19,795 nt of DNA from Syntrophales bacterium (GCA_030655735.1 JAUSPK010000096.1:1-19795), one strand, 5' to 3'; positions 1 through 6,380 are shown, numbered from the stretch's first letter. Notes: generated by a model from the sequence alone, not told the origin. Numbers and translations: made by a program.

Positions 1-231
1 CTCTCCTGCCCCGACATCAGTGTCGATGTCGTCAGGGCCACCTCCGTCAAGGTGAAGGCGTACGATGAAAAAGGGGAAAAGGTCAACAGACGCTACTCCG
101 GATTCCTTGCCCGCGTTGTCCAGCATGAGCTTGACCACCTCGAGGGGAAGCTCATTGTCGACCGGGGCATCGCGATCTATTTTTCCAAAGAGAAGGCCCT
201 GTTTTTCGACAAACTCTTCAAAGATGAATAA
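1..231 (+). CDS. def: Peptide deformylase, C-terminal part (5' end outside window)
   Basis: This is the last 76 codons of an open frame that runs in from before base 1 and stops at TAA 229-231. Peptide deformylase removes the N-formyl group from nascent proteins in the cytoplasm. The metal-binding motif QHELDHLEG is present at codons 40-48; its two histidines and catalytic glutamate are the family's motif 3. The frame opens with LSCPD, which matches the residues just after the cysteine ligand of motif 2 (EGCLS), so that cysteine should lie immediately upstream. The tail is slightly longer than the shortest family members and ends in lysine- and phenylalanine-rich sequence. The next gene follows after 47 bases on the same strand. 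The family call is secure; the N-terminus cannot be assessed. Confidence 0.93.
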   Translation, partial: LSCPDISVDVVRATSVKVKAYDEKGEKVNRRYSGFLARVVQHELDHLEGKLIVDRGIAIYFSKEKALFFDKLFKDE

Positions 232-278
232 AACCATCCTTCAACAGAAATCGGGGCATCAGATCAGGAGGTGTTCAG

Positions 279-854
279 ATGTCATATGACATGCCGTGCC
301 GTTATTTCGAGAAGGCCGGGCACGAAAACACACGCGATGTGCTGGATTTGGTCTCTCAGCGTACCAAGCAGCTTGGGATCAGCACGGTCCTCGTGGCGAC
401 GTGCAGTGGAAAAACCGCGATGGAGGCGATCGGCCATATGGGGCGCGATATACAGATCATAGCCGTCACCCACTACACGGGTTTCGAACGCCCCGATCAT
501 CAGGAGATGCCAGAGGAGATGCGCCGCACGCTCGAATCCAAAGGGGTGCGGATATTGACCTGTATGCACGCCTTCGGAGGAGTAGGGCGCGGTATACGTA
601 TGAAATTGAATACCTACCAGGTTGAAGAAATCATGGCATATACCCTCAGGATGTTCGGGCAGGGGACCAAGGTGGCGGTTGAACTGGCACTGATGGCCGC
701 CGATGCTGGTTTTGTAAGGACGGACGAAGATGTAATATCCATCGGAGGAACCGTCACAGGCGCGGATACGGCCCTGCTGCTTCGCCCCGCCAACTCCTCC
801 GATATTTTCAACCTGAAGGTAAAAGAGATCATCTGTAAGCCCGCAAAATTTTAA
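279..854 (+). CDS. Pyruvate kinase alpha/beta (C-terminal) domain-like protein
   Basis: A 191-residue cytoplasmic protein. The start at 279 is fixed by AGGAGGTG at 266-273, five bases upstream. The sequence resembles stand-alone proteins related to the allosteric C-terminal domain of pyruvate kinase (COG1751 type): an N-terminal segment with LVATCSGKTAMEAIGHMG at about residues 38-55, then a strand and HYTGFE at about 65-70, and a C-terminal ISIGGTVTGADTALLLRP stretch. The pyruvate kinase catalytic barrel is absent, so this is not an active pyruvate kinase. SGKT resembles a phosphate- or nucleotide-binding loop, but that is only a resemblance. The next gene starts 11 bases after the stop, so co-transcription with the aminopeptidase gene is likely. 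The exact biochemical role is unknown. Confidence 0.75.
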   Translation: MSYDMPCRYFEKAGHENTRDVLDLVSQRTKQLGISTVLVATCSGKTAMEAIGHMGRDIQIIAVTHYTGFERPDHQEMPEEMRRTLESKGVRILTCMHAFGGVGRGIRMKLNTYQVEEIMAYTLRMFGQGTKVAVELALMAADAGFVRTDEDVISIGGTVTGADTALLLRPANSSDIFNLKVKEIICKPAKF

Positions 855-865
855 AGAGAGGCTGT

Positions 866-2068
866 ATGCTGCTGACCAAAGACCATTTAGACAGATACGC
901 CGAAGCCCTGATATGGGGGCTAATGAAGGCCAGGACTGGACGGTTCAGGCGGGGTGATATTGTTCTGATTCGATACGATGCGCCCGCCATGAGCCTCGTT
1001 GAAGTCCTCTACGACAAGCTGCTGGACAGAGGCATGAATGTCATACCCCGAGCCGGACTCAGCGCGCACATGGAGCGCTCCTTCTTCGATAAGGCGAACC
1101 GGCGGCAACTTGTGTTCCATCCCCCCGGAGAAAAGGATCTCTACGAATCGCTGAGCGGGAGTATCTTCCTCCATGCCCCCGAGTCTCTTACCCACCTGAA
1201 AGACGCAGATCCCGGGAAGATAGCACAGTCGGTGATAGCGAGAAAGGAGCTCCGCGAGATCCTGGACCGAAGAGAGGAAACCGGCGAATTCGGCTGGACA
1301 CTCTGTACCTTCCCGACGCGCGAACTGGCAAAAAACGCAAAGCTTACCCTCGATCAATACACGGACCAGATCATAAAGGCCTGTTTCCTGGACAGTGACA
1401 ACCCTGCTTCTAGTTGGGAAAGCGTATACAAAAGGGCGGGTGCGATCAAAAAGTGGCTGAACGGTATGGCCGTTTCGTATTACCATGTAGAGTCGGAACA
1501 TGTCGATCTTCGCATACGGCCGGGGAAAAAGAGACAGTGGATAGGCGTTTCAGGCCACAATATCCCTAGCTTCGAGCTTTTTCTCTCCCCCGACTGGCGG
1601 GGAACCGAGGGACAATACTTCGCCAACCAGCCCTCATTCAGAAACGGAAATTACGTGAAGGACGTAAAACTCGTCTTTGAAAAGGGCCGCGCCGTGAAGA
1701 TCGAGGCCGCCTCCGGTGAAGACTTTACGCTGCAGCAACTGTCCATGGACAGGGGGGCCGGCAGGGTCGGAGAATTTTCCCTTACGGACAGGCGATTTTC
1801 CAAAATTGACACCTTCATGGCGGATACCCTCTTCGACGAGAACTATGGGGGGGAGTGGGGGAATTGTCATATAGCCCTTGGCGCTTCGTTCTCTGAGGCG
1901 TACGATGGCAATCCCGCCGAACTGACAAAGACCATGAAAAAGAACCTGGGATTTAATGACTCCGCACTGCACTGGGACCTGATAAATACCGAAAAGAAAG
2001 TTGTACAGGCTCATCTGTCGGACGGGAAGACCGTCACAATCTATGAAGACGGTGTTTTTTGCCGGTAG
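866..2068 (+). CDS. M29-family metallo-aminopeptidase (AmpS/AmpT-like)
   Basis: A 400-residue protein, the usual length for peptidase family M29, which releases N-terminal amino acids from peptides using two bound divalent metals. The expected ligands are visible in order: E237 in FELFLSP, E303 in VGEFSL, H335 in CHIALG, and H369 and D371 in ALHWDL. AGAGAGGC lies just upstream of the ATG at 866. No signal peptide is seen, so it should act in the cytoplasm. From memory, characterised M29 enzymes have a catalytic tyrosine seven residues after the third ligand; here that position is F342 in GASFSEAY, with Y346 nearby. Activity may therefore be altered, or the nearby tyrosine may substitute. The gene sits in a tight same-strand run and its stop is 10 bases before the next start. 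Confidence 0.85.
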   Translation: MLLTKDHLDRYAEALIWGLMKARTGRFRRGDIVLIRYDAPAMSLVEVLYDKLLDRGMNVIPRAGLSAHMERSFFDKANRRQLVFHPPGEKDLYESLSGSIFLHAPESLTHLKDADPGKIAQSVIARKELREILDRREETGEFGWTLCTFPTRELAKNAKLTLDQYTDQIIKACFLDSDNPASSWESVYKRAGAIKKWLNGMAVSYYHVESEHVDLRIRPGKKRQWIGVSGHNIPSFELFLSPDWRGTEGQYFANQPSFRNGNYVKDVKLVFEKGRAVKIEAASGEDFTLQQLSMDRGAGRVGEFSLTDRRFSKIDTFMADTLFDENYGGEWGNCHIALGASFSEAYDGNPAELTKTMKKNLGFNDSALHWDLINTEKKVVQAHLSDGKTVTIYEDGVFCR

Positions 2069-2078
2069 GGTGTCTGAC

Positions 2079-3098
2079 ATGACAAAACCGACCGATACCA
2101 CAAAAAAGACCGTCAAACGCGCCGGGGCCACGCCATTACTCCGTGAAAAGGAGCAGATCCTGCGCGAGGTGTTTGAAAACTCTCCTATACCGACGTTTGT
2201 AATCGATAAAAAACACCGGGTCATTTACTGGAACAGGGCACTGGAAGCGATGAGCGGCCTCAGGGCCAGCGAGGTGATCGGATCGCGGGATCACTGGAAG
2301 GTCTTTTACCATGAACACAGACCCACCATAGCAGATCTTATCGTGGACGAGCGGCACAATGAAATTCCGCACTGGTACCTGGGCAAATGCAATAAGTCAA
2401 AATGGATAGAGGACGCCTATGAGGCAACGGATTTCTTCCCGGCGCTTGAAGGAGGGGGGAGGTGGCTTCGGTTTACCGCATCCGCCTTGAAAAATGCCGG
2501 GGGGGTCATTGCCGGGGTGGTTGAAACCCTTGAAGACATAACGGACCGCAAGCTTGCCGAGGATGCGCTGAGAGAAAGCGAGGCGCGGTATCGCACCCTG
2601 AGTGTGACCGATTCTCTCACGGGACTGTATAACTCGAGGTATTTCTACGATCAGATGCAACTGGAGATAGAGAGGGCCGAGCGGTATGGTCATCCCCTCT
2701 CCCTCCTCCTCCTGGATATCGACAATTTCAAGAGATTTAACGATACGTACGGGCACCTTGAGGGAGACGAAGTCCTTATCCGACTGGGGCAGGTCATCCG
2801 GAGATGCCTGAGGACAACGGATTCCGCGTACCGGTTTGGGGGAGAGGAATTTACCATTGTCCTTCCGGAAACAGCCGGTGATGCCGCAATTATTCTCGCG
2901 GAAAGGATACGGGAAGAATTTGCAAACGAGAACTTTCACCCCGTGGAGAGCCCGAAGATTGTGCATGAAACGGTGAGTATCGGGGTGGCCGAGTATCTGC
3001 CGCGCGAGGGATTGAGGCCGTTTATCAAACGGGCGGATTTCAATATGTACGGGGCCAAGGAGCAGGGTAAAAACCGGGTCTACTACCAGCCTGCATAG
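2079..3098 (+). CDS. PAS-domain diguanylate cyclase (GGDEF)
   Basis: A 339-residue signalling protein predicted to make cyclic di-GMP from two GTP. The ATG at 2079 was chosen because an AGGG element lies eight bases upstream and the longer frame reaches back into the preceding gene. Residues about 25-155 form a PAS sensor domain (NSPIPTFVIDKKHRVIYWNRA at its start, ending ETLEDITDRKLAEDAL), followed by a short linker helix. The GGDEF domain spans about 175-337 with DSLTGLYN, the metal-binding LLLDIDNFK, the active-site signature GGEEF at 254-258 and the closing AKEQGKNRVYY. RTTD at 245-248 sits five residues before GGEEF, the position of the product-inhibition I-site. There is no transmembrane segment, so the PAS input is cytosolic. 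It is probably co-transcribed with the aminopeptidase. Confidence 0.92.
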   Translation: MTKPTDTTKKTVKRAGATPLLREKEQILREVFENSPIPTFVIDKKHRVIYWNRALEAMSGLRASEVIGSRDHWKVFYHEHRPTIADLIVDERHNEIPHWYLGKCNKSKWIEDAYEATDFFPALEGGGRWLRFTASALKNAGGVIAGVVETLEDITDRKLAEDALRESEARYRTLSVTDSLTGLYNSRYFYDQMQLEIERAERYGHPLSLLLLDIDNFKRFNDTYGHLEGDEVLIRLGQVIRRCLRTTDSAYRFGGEEFTIVLPETAGDAAIILAERIREEFANENFHPVESPKIVHETVSIGVAEYLPREGLRPFIKRADFNMYGAKEQGKNRVYYQPA

Positions 3099-3134
3099 GT
3101 CGGCCCGAAAGCGGACAGCGCCGTACAAAACCCC

Positions 3135-3163
3135 TTGACAAGACATCCTTAAGGCAGTATCAC
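3135..3163 (+). promoter_or_regulatory. Sigma70-like promoter for the DUF401 gene
   Basis: A perfect TTGACA at 3135-3140 is followed after 17 bases by TATCAC at 3158-3163 (4 of 6 matches to TATAAT). It lies in the gap between the diguanylate cyclase and the DUF401 gene. Just downstream, GGTGA (3174-3178) and TCACC (3184-3188) form a perfect inverted repeat with a five-base spacer, placed where an operator at the start of transcription would sit. This is sequence inspection only. Confidence 0.5.
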
Positions 3164-3214
3164 CCGGCATTCCGGTGACCCAATCACCCGAACGCCGGAT
3201 ACATGGAGTGCAGT

Positions 3215-4504
3215 ATGTCAATTATTCTGAACATCCCGGCCATCGTGAGGATTCTTATTGTCTTCGTCTGCATCCTCATGGCCATCAGGAAAAATATCTC
3301 GCTGGGGAATGCATTTGCCCTGGGAGCGATTCTCATAGGGGTGCTCTTCGGACTGAGGCCAGGCGCGATGTTCTTCTCAGCCGTCGGATCGGTCGTGATG
3401 CCCAAGACCCTTTCCCTTGCCGTGGTCGTTACCCTCATCCTCGTTCTCAGCAGCAGTATGGAGAAGGGGGGGCATATGGCCCGGCTCCTCGACAATTTCC
3501 GTGGCCTCGTGGCAAATCCCCGGCTGAATCTCGCCCTCTTCCCCGCCCTTATCGGCCTTCTCCCGATGCCCGGAGGTGCGGTATTCTCCGCGCCCATGGT
3601 GAAGGAACTGGGAGGTCCAAGCGGCCTCAGACCCGATCAGCTCAGTTTCATCAACTACTGGTACCGCCATATCTGGGAATACTGGTGGCCGCTCTATCCC
3701 GGGGTGCTCCTCGCGGTAACACTGGCGGAGATAGACCTCTGGACCGTTGTGATGATCATGTGGCCGCTTACCGTGATAGCCGTCTCTCTCGGCTCCCTTT
3801 CCGTCAAGGGAGCCGAACTGAAAGACGCGGTGGGAAAACGGGACATGGCCCGCCCCGCGGAACCATTTTTTAAGGAACTGGTTCCCATACTCATGGTGAT
3901 CTTTGTGGGGCTCGGCATGGGAGTGCTCCTCTCGGCCATATTCCCCGGGCTTCATATTGCGAAGGAAACAGGCCTGATTATCGCGCTTATCCTGTCTATT
4001 GTGTATGTCTGGGTCAGCAGCAAAATGACGGGCGACATGATCCGGGGAGTTCTCATGGACCCGCACATTTTCAAGATGTTCTACATGGTTATCGCGATAC
4101 TGATCTTCAAAGGAATGCTTGAGGACAGCCACGCCGTGGTGGCCATAAGCGCGGAGTTTATGAAATTTTCCATTCCCCTCGTCCTGATAACCGTCGTGCT
4201 CCCCTTTATCGTGGGGGGGATCACGGGAATAACAATAGCCTTCGTGGGGAGCACTTTTCCCATTATCATCCCGCTCATCCATTCCATGGGTGAAGGGGTT
4301 TTCATGCCGGCCTATGTTGCCCTCGCGCTTGTGAGCGGTTTTATGGGGGTGCTTCTCTCGCCCCTCCACCTGTGCCTCCTCCTTTCAAACCAGTATTTCG
4401 GGGCCGCCTTCGGACGCGTATACCGTCATCTTCTCCTGCCCTGCGGATTCCTCTTTGCAACAGGCCTCATATACTTTTTCTTCGTACACTGGCTGATTGC
4501 ATGA
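3215..4504 (+). CDS. DUF401 family integral membrane protein (putative transporter)
   Basis: A 429-residue, very hydrophobic protein with roughly ten to twelve membrane segments spread over its whole length. It resembles the DUF401 / COG1906 family of predicted permeases. The recognisable features are LPMPGGAVFSAPMV at about residues 116-129, an aromatic-rich NYWYRHIWEYWWPLYPG at about 147-163, and a late GGITGITIAFVGSTFP stretch. ATG 3215 is preferred over the in-frame ATG 3203 because TGGAG (3204-3208) sits six bases before it. The substrate is unknown; family members are often suggested to move organic anions or amino acids, but nothing here settles that. It has its own promoter-like sequence upstream and is not obviously part of the preceding operon. 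Confidence 0.8.
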   Translation: MSIILNIPAIVRILIVFVCILMAIRKNISLGNAFALGAILIGVLFGLRPGAMFFSAVGSVVMPKTLSLAVVVTLILVLSSSMEKGGHMARLLDNFRGLVANPRLNLALFPALIGLLPMPGGAVFSAPMVKELGGPSGLRPDQLSFINYWYRHIWEYWWPLYPGVLLAVTLAEIDLWTVVMIMWPLTVIAVSLGSLSVKGAELKDAVGKRDMARPAEPFFKELVPILMVIFVGLGMGVLLSAIFPGLHIAKETGLIIALILSIVYVWVSSKMTGDMIRGVLMDPHIFKMFYMVIAILIFKGMLEDSHAVVAISAEFMKFSIPLVLITVVLPFIVGGITGITIAFVGSTFPIIIPLIHSMGEGVFMPAYVALALVSGFMGVLLSPLHLCLLLSNQYFGAAFGRVYRHLLLPCGFLFATGLIYFFFVHWLIA

Positions 4505-4536
4505 TCCCTCTGCGCGGGGGGTTGCCCACGAACCAT

Positions 4537-4567
4537 TTGACAGACCCGGAATGATGCTTATTATAAT
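4537..4567 (+). promoter_or_regulatory. Strong promoter of the arsR-hesB(Sec)-cutA operon
   Basis: TTGACA at 4537-4542 is followed by overlapping -10 candidates: TATTAT at 4559-4564 (16-base spacing) and TATAAT at 4562-4567 (19-base spacing). Transcription would begin near 4571-4575, leaving a leader of about 120 bases before the ArsR-type gene. It lies 30 bases after the DUF401 stop, on the same strand. Confidence 0.6.
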
Positions 4568-4585
4568 CGTACATTGCCGATAGAC

Positions 4586-4602
4586 GATATGTGTGATATC
4601 AC
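4586..4602. promoter_or_regulatory. Operator-like overlapping palindromes
   Basis: Two overlapping inverted repeats lie about 20 bases after the -10 element: GATAT-N5-ATATC (4586-4600), and the perfect 10-bp palindrome GTGATATCAC (4593-4602). ArsR/SmtB repressors commonly bind imperfect AT-rich dyads in their own promoter regions, so this is a reasonable autoregulatory operator for the gene at 4693. Binding is inferred from position and symmetry only. Confidence 0.4.
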
Positions 4603-4692
4603 CCTGCGCGGACATGCGGAAAGTGGCACAAAACATGCTGTCTTTTCTGTGTATCATGAGCGAAAAACCTGATAAGGGGATGCAAACGATCA

Positions 4693-5049
4693 ATGACGGT
4701 AGGCGAGAATAGATGCGGGCAGCGTTTCGTGGATGTCGGAGTTCTCGAAAAGACGGATCATGAGACGTGTAAAAAAATGCTGGCAAGTCTTTCAAAAGGA
4801 CTCGCCCATCCCGCGCGGATCGAGATTATCCGGATGCTGTCCAACAAGCCCCCGGAGAAAAGATGCATCTGCTCGGATATCGTCAAGGTCCTGCCCCTGG
4901 CACAGGCGAGTGTCTCCCAGCACCTGAAAATACTGAAGGAAACGGGCTGGGTGTACGGAGAGATTGACGGACCGCGTGTTTGCTGCAGTCTTGTCGGGAA
5001 CATTATGGAGTATTATGAAGAGCTGATGAGAAAAGCTACTCAAGAGTGA
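4693..5049 (+). CDS. ArsR/SmtB-family winged-helix metalloregulator
   Basis: A 118-residue cytoplasmic DNA-binding protein. Residues about 28-90 form the ArsR winged helix: GLAHPARIEIIRML for the first helices, then RCICSDIVKVL, then the recognition helix QASVSQHLKILKETGWV. C58 and C60 (RCIC) sit where classical ArsR/SmtB proteins carry the ELCVCD metal- or arsenite-binding motif. Further cysteines at 8, 26, 97 and 98 could add ligands, so a metal- or metalloid-responsive repressor is likely. The start at 4693 is slightly uncertain: AAGGGGA (4674-4680) lies 12 bases upstream, and ATG 4777 would give a shorter 90-residue form. The selenoprotein gene begins 23 bases after the stop, which indicates one operon. 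The inducer is not determinable from sequence. Confidence 0.85.
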   Translation: MTVGENRCGQRFVDVGVLEKTDHETCKKMLASLSKGLAHPARIEIIRMLSNKPPEKRCICSDIVKVLPLAQASVSQHLKILKETGWVYGEIDGPRVCCSLVGNIMEYYEELMRKATQE

Positions 5050-5072
5050 AAACATATAAAGGAGAAGGCACA

Positions 5073-5387
5073 ATGTTTAAAATTTCAGAAAAGGCACAAG
5101 AGATGATCAAGAAGGTCCTCGAAGCGAGAGAAGACAAACTCCCGGTCCGACTGGTATATTCCGGAGGCGGGTGATCGGGTCCCTCACTGGGAATGTCTCT
5201 GGATGAGGCAAAAGAAGGCGATAAGATCTTTAAGGAAGACGGCGTAACATTTTTGATAGAGGAACAGTTGTTTGAGCAGGCAAAACCGATCAACATAGAT
5301 TTCCTTGATTCGGACAGAGGTTCAGGCTTTTCAATTACCTCCAACCTGTCGACCGGCGCTTCGTGCGACGGGGGGTGCTGCGGTTAA
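5073..5387 (+). CDS. HesB/IscA-like selenoprotein (TGA at 5172-5174 read as selenocysteine)
   Basis: Read through one in-frame TGA, this frame encodes 104 residues homologous to HesB/IscA-type iron-sulfur scaffold proteins. It starts at ATG 5073 behind AAGGAGAAGG (5059-5068). Residue 34 is the TGA, in the context YSGGG-U-SGPSLGM. This matches the HesB-like selenoprotein family, where the first conserved cysteine of IscA (C35 in E. coli) is replaced by selenocysteine. The protein continues without a break through SLDEAKEGDK and FEQAKPINIDF to a C-terminal cysteine cluster (C98, C102, C103), the other half of the IscA-type ligand set. Homology on both sides of the TGA in the same frame argues against a pseudogene or frameshift. 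An automatic gene caller would probably start at ATG 5193 or miss the gene. Its exact role (Fe-S assembly, redox or metal binding) is not established. Confidence 0.88.
5172..5208 (+). promoter_or_regulatory. Candidate bacterial SECIS element
   Basis: Directly downstream of the TGA, CCTCA (5182-5186) can pair with TGAGG (5204-5208). Inside it, GGGA (5189-5192) can pair with TCTC (5196-5199, one G-T wobble), which puts the apical loop 17-18 bases after the TGA. Bacterial SECIS hairpins start just after the UGA and have a short G-containing loop roughly 16-37 bases downstream, so the geometry fits. The loop is read as G-containing only if the inner base pairs are partly open. The fold was paired by eye and not calculated. 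Confidence 0.5.
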
Positions 5388-5395
5388 GACAGGCC

Positions 5396-5719
5396 ATGGC
5401 TCAAGCCACAAAATATTGCGTCATTCTGACCACATGCGCAAACCGGGAAGAAGCTGAAAAGCTGGCCAGACTCCTCGTTGAATCGAAGCTGGCGGCGTGT
5501 GTGCAGATGACGGGTGTTACAAGTTTTTATGAATGGGACGGTGCCCTAAACAGAGACGACGAACATCTCTTGTTGATAAAGGCGCCGTCCTCTTCATATG
5601 GCGAGATTGAGGCATTCATTTCTCACAACCACAGCTACGATGTCCCGGAGATCATCCAGCTTCCGATCCGTGCAGGCAGCGAAGCATACCTGAAGTGGAT
5701 CGACACCGTCACCAAATAG
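5396..5719 (+). CDS. cutA: CutA-like divalent-cation tolerance protein
   Basis: A 107-residue protein matching the small trimeric CutA1 family, linked to divalent cation (copper) tolerance although its biochemical role is debated. Diagnostic stretches are VILTTCANREEAEKLARLLV near the N-terminus, KLAACVQ at about 31-37, FYEWDGAL at about 44-51, and HSYDVPEIIQLPI at about 79-91, ending EAYLKWI. ATG 5396 is preferred because it gives the family's usual length and lies only nine bases after the selenoprotein stop; its ribosome site (ACAGG) is weak, which suggests translational coupling. As the last gene of the ArsR-regulated group, it fits a metal-stress role. No strong terminator is seen before the convergent small gene at 5750-5905. 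Confidence 0.92.
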   Translation: MAQATKYCVILTTCANREEAEKLARLLVESKLAACVQMTGVTSFYEWDGALNRDDEHLLLIKAPSSSYGEIEAFISHNHSYDVPEIIQLPIRAGSEAYLKWIDTVTK

Positions 5720-5749
5720 CGGGGCATGCAACCGGGCAGGCCCGTCCTT

Positions 5750-5905
5750 TCAGCAAAACCCATACAGGGTAAAAAGACAAAGAATTCCTACCACAGCCGA
5801 CAGGATGATAACACTGGCGTAGAGTATCTCCAGATAAAGATCACCCCGCGAAGAAAATTCATCCCAGTCGGTTTTTTCTATATAACGATGGAATTTTGAA
5901 AACAT
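5750..5905 (-). CDS. Small single-helix membrane protein (51 residues)
   Basis: On the minus strand an ATG at 5905-5903 opens a 51-codon frame ending at TGA 5752-5750. GGAGAGG precedes the start by three to four bases. The first 25 residues are polar and charged (MFSKFHRYIEKTDWDEFSSR...). They are followed by one hydrophobic helix at about residues 26-50 (ILYASVIILSAVVGILCLF within it) and a final cysteine. This is the layout of a bitopic small membrane protein. It is convergent with cutA, with 30 bases between the two stops. No family is recognised. It is too short for many gene finders. The ribosome site and clean polar/hydrophobic division support a real gene, but expression is unproven. 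Confidence 0.6.
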   Translation of the reverse strand: MFSKFHRYIEKTDWDEFSSRGDLYLEILYASVIILSAVVGILCLFTLYGFC

Positions 5906-6087
5906 ATCCTCTCCAATCTAAACATTTGCACCATATGATCACTTCGGGCCGCTCACCGCAGGCTTGCGTGATCCAGTTATGTGTTCGCAATAAGGGTGCC
6001 AACCAACCCCGGCTATGGCTGTTTAAGCCCCACACGGGTATCGTGAAAAATTTACCATAAATATAAAACTCCGAAAATTCAGGACAT

Positions 6088-6116
6088 TTGTTTGATTCCA
6101 ATCCTTACTGTATAAA
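6088..6116 (+). promoter_or_regulatory. Candidate distal promoter upstream of the SDR gene
   Basis: TTGTTT (6088-6093) is followed after 17 bases by TATAAA (6111-6116). The -10 matches 5 of 6 positions and the -35 matches 3 of 6. It would produce a leader of about 260 bases containing the GC-rich dyad at 6204-6224. It is weak evidence alone and competes with the candidate at 6263. Confidence 0.3.
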
Positions 6117-6203
6117 GTGAGCAGGGGGTCAAGAAGTGCGGAACCTTCTCCATTTCGCCATCCTCACTACACCGGGCAGCGATGCCAAAGTGGCAGGGCG
6201 CGT

Positions 6204-6224
6204 CACCGCGGCATGCCGCAGGTG
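6204..6224. repeat. GC-rich dyad centred on a 12-bp perfect palindrome
   Basis: GCGGCATGCCGC at 6208-6219 is a perfect palindrome. It is extended by CACC (6204-6207) and GGTG (6221-6224), with one unpaired A at 6220. No T-tract follows on the plus strand, so it is not a normal intrinsic terminator in that direction. It could be an operator or a leader hairpin. Confidence 0.5.
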
Positions 6225-6262
6225 TCATAAAAACCATACACAGCACCATCTCAAGAATCTGG

Positions 6263-6291
6263 TTGACATTGATGCAATCGGAAGGTACAGA
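6263..6291 (+). promoter_or_regulatory. Candidate proximal promoter of the SDR gene
   Basis: A perfect TTGACA (6263-6268) is followed after 17 bases by TACAGA (6286-6291), which matches only 3 of 6 positions of the -10 consensus. Spacing and location (about 90 bases before the SDR start) are right, but the weak -10 would imply a need for an activator. Confidence 0.35.
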
Positions 6292-6380
6292 CCCCCCAGT
6301 ATTCAGACATCGGGGGATGCGTATTCTAGGGCAGATTACATGCCCATTCAAGATAATCACAGAGCAAGGGAGGATATATT

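Larger units (their letters stand above)
5906..6380. other. 475-base intergenic region with dyads, no convincing gene
   Basis: This stretch separates the minus-strand small membrane protein from the plus-strand SDR gene, so it should hold promoters for both. Open frames within it lack ribosome sites and recognisable protein character. Visible structure: GATCAC/GTGATC arms at 5937-5942 and 5968-5973 (leader of the small gene); an AT-rich patch at 6045-6070; a TTGTTT-17-TATAAA promoter candidate at 6088-6116 (+); a long GC-rich dyad at 6204-6224; and a perfect TTGACA at 6263-6268. Confidence 0.6.

Noticed and set aside
3377..4369. Long minus-strand open frame (330 codons)
   Set aside because: It is antisense to the DUF401 gene, with a His/Glu/Lys-rich composition typical of the complement of hydrophobic codons.
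5073..5174. TGA at 5172 as evidence of a broken hesB pseudogene
   Set aside because: The frame and family similarity continue directly after the TGA, and the TGA replaces the conserved cysteine exactly as in known HesB-like selenoproteins.
5733..5750. CGGG/CCCG hairpin as a cutA terminator
   Set aside because: The stem is only four base pairs and the following tract is TCCTTT; it is too weak to list.
5859..6101. Minus-strand 80-codon frame overlapping the small membrane protein gene
   Set aside because: It has no ribosome site, and the other frame here gives a coherent membrane protein with a good one.
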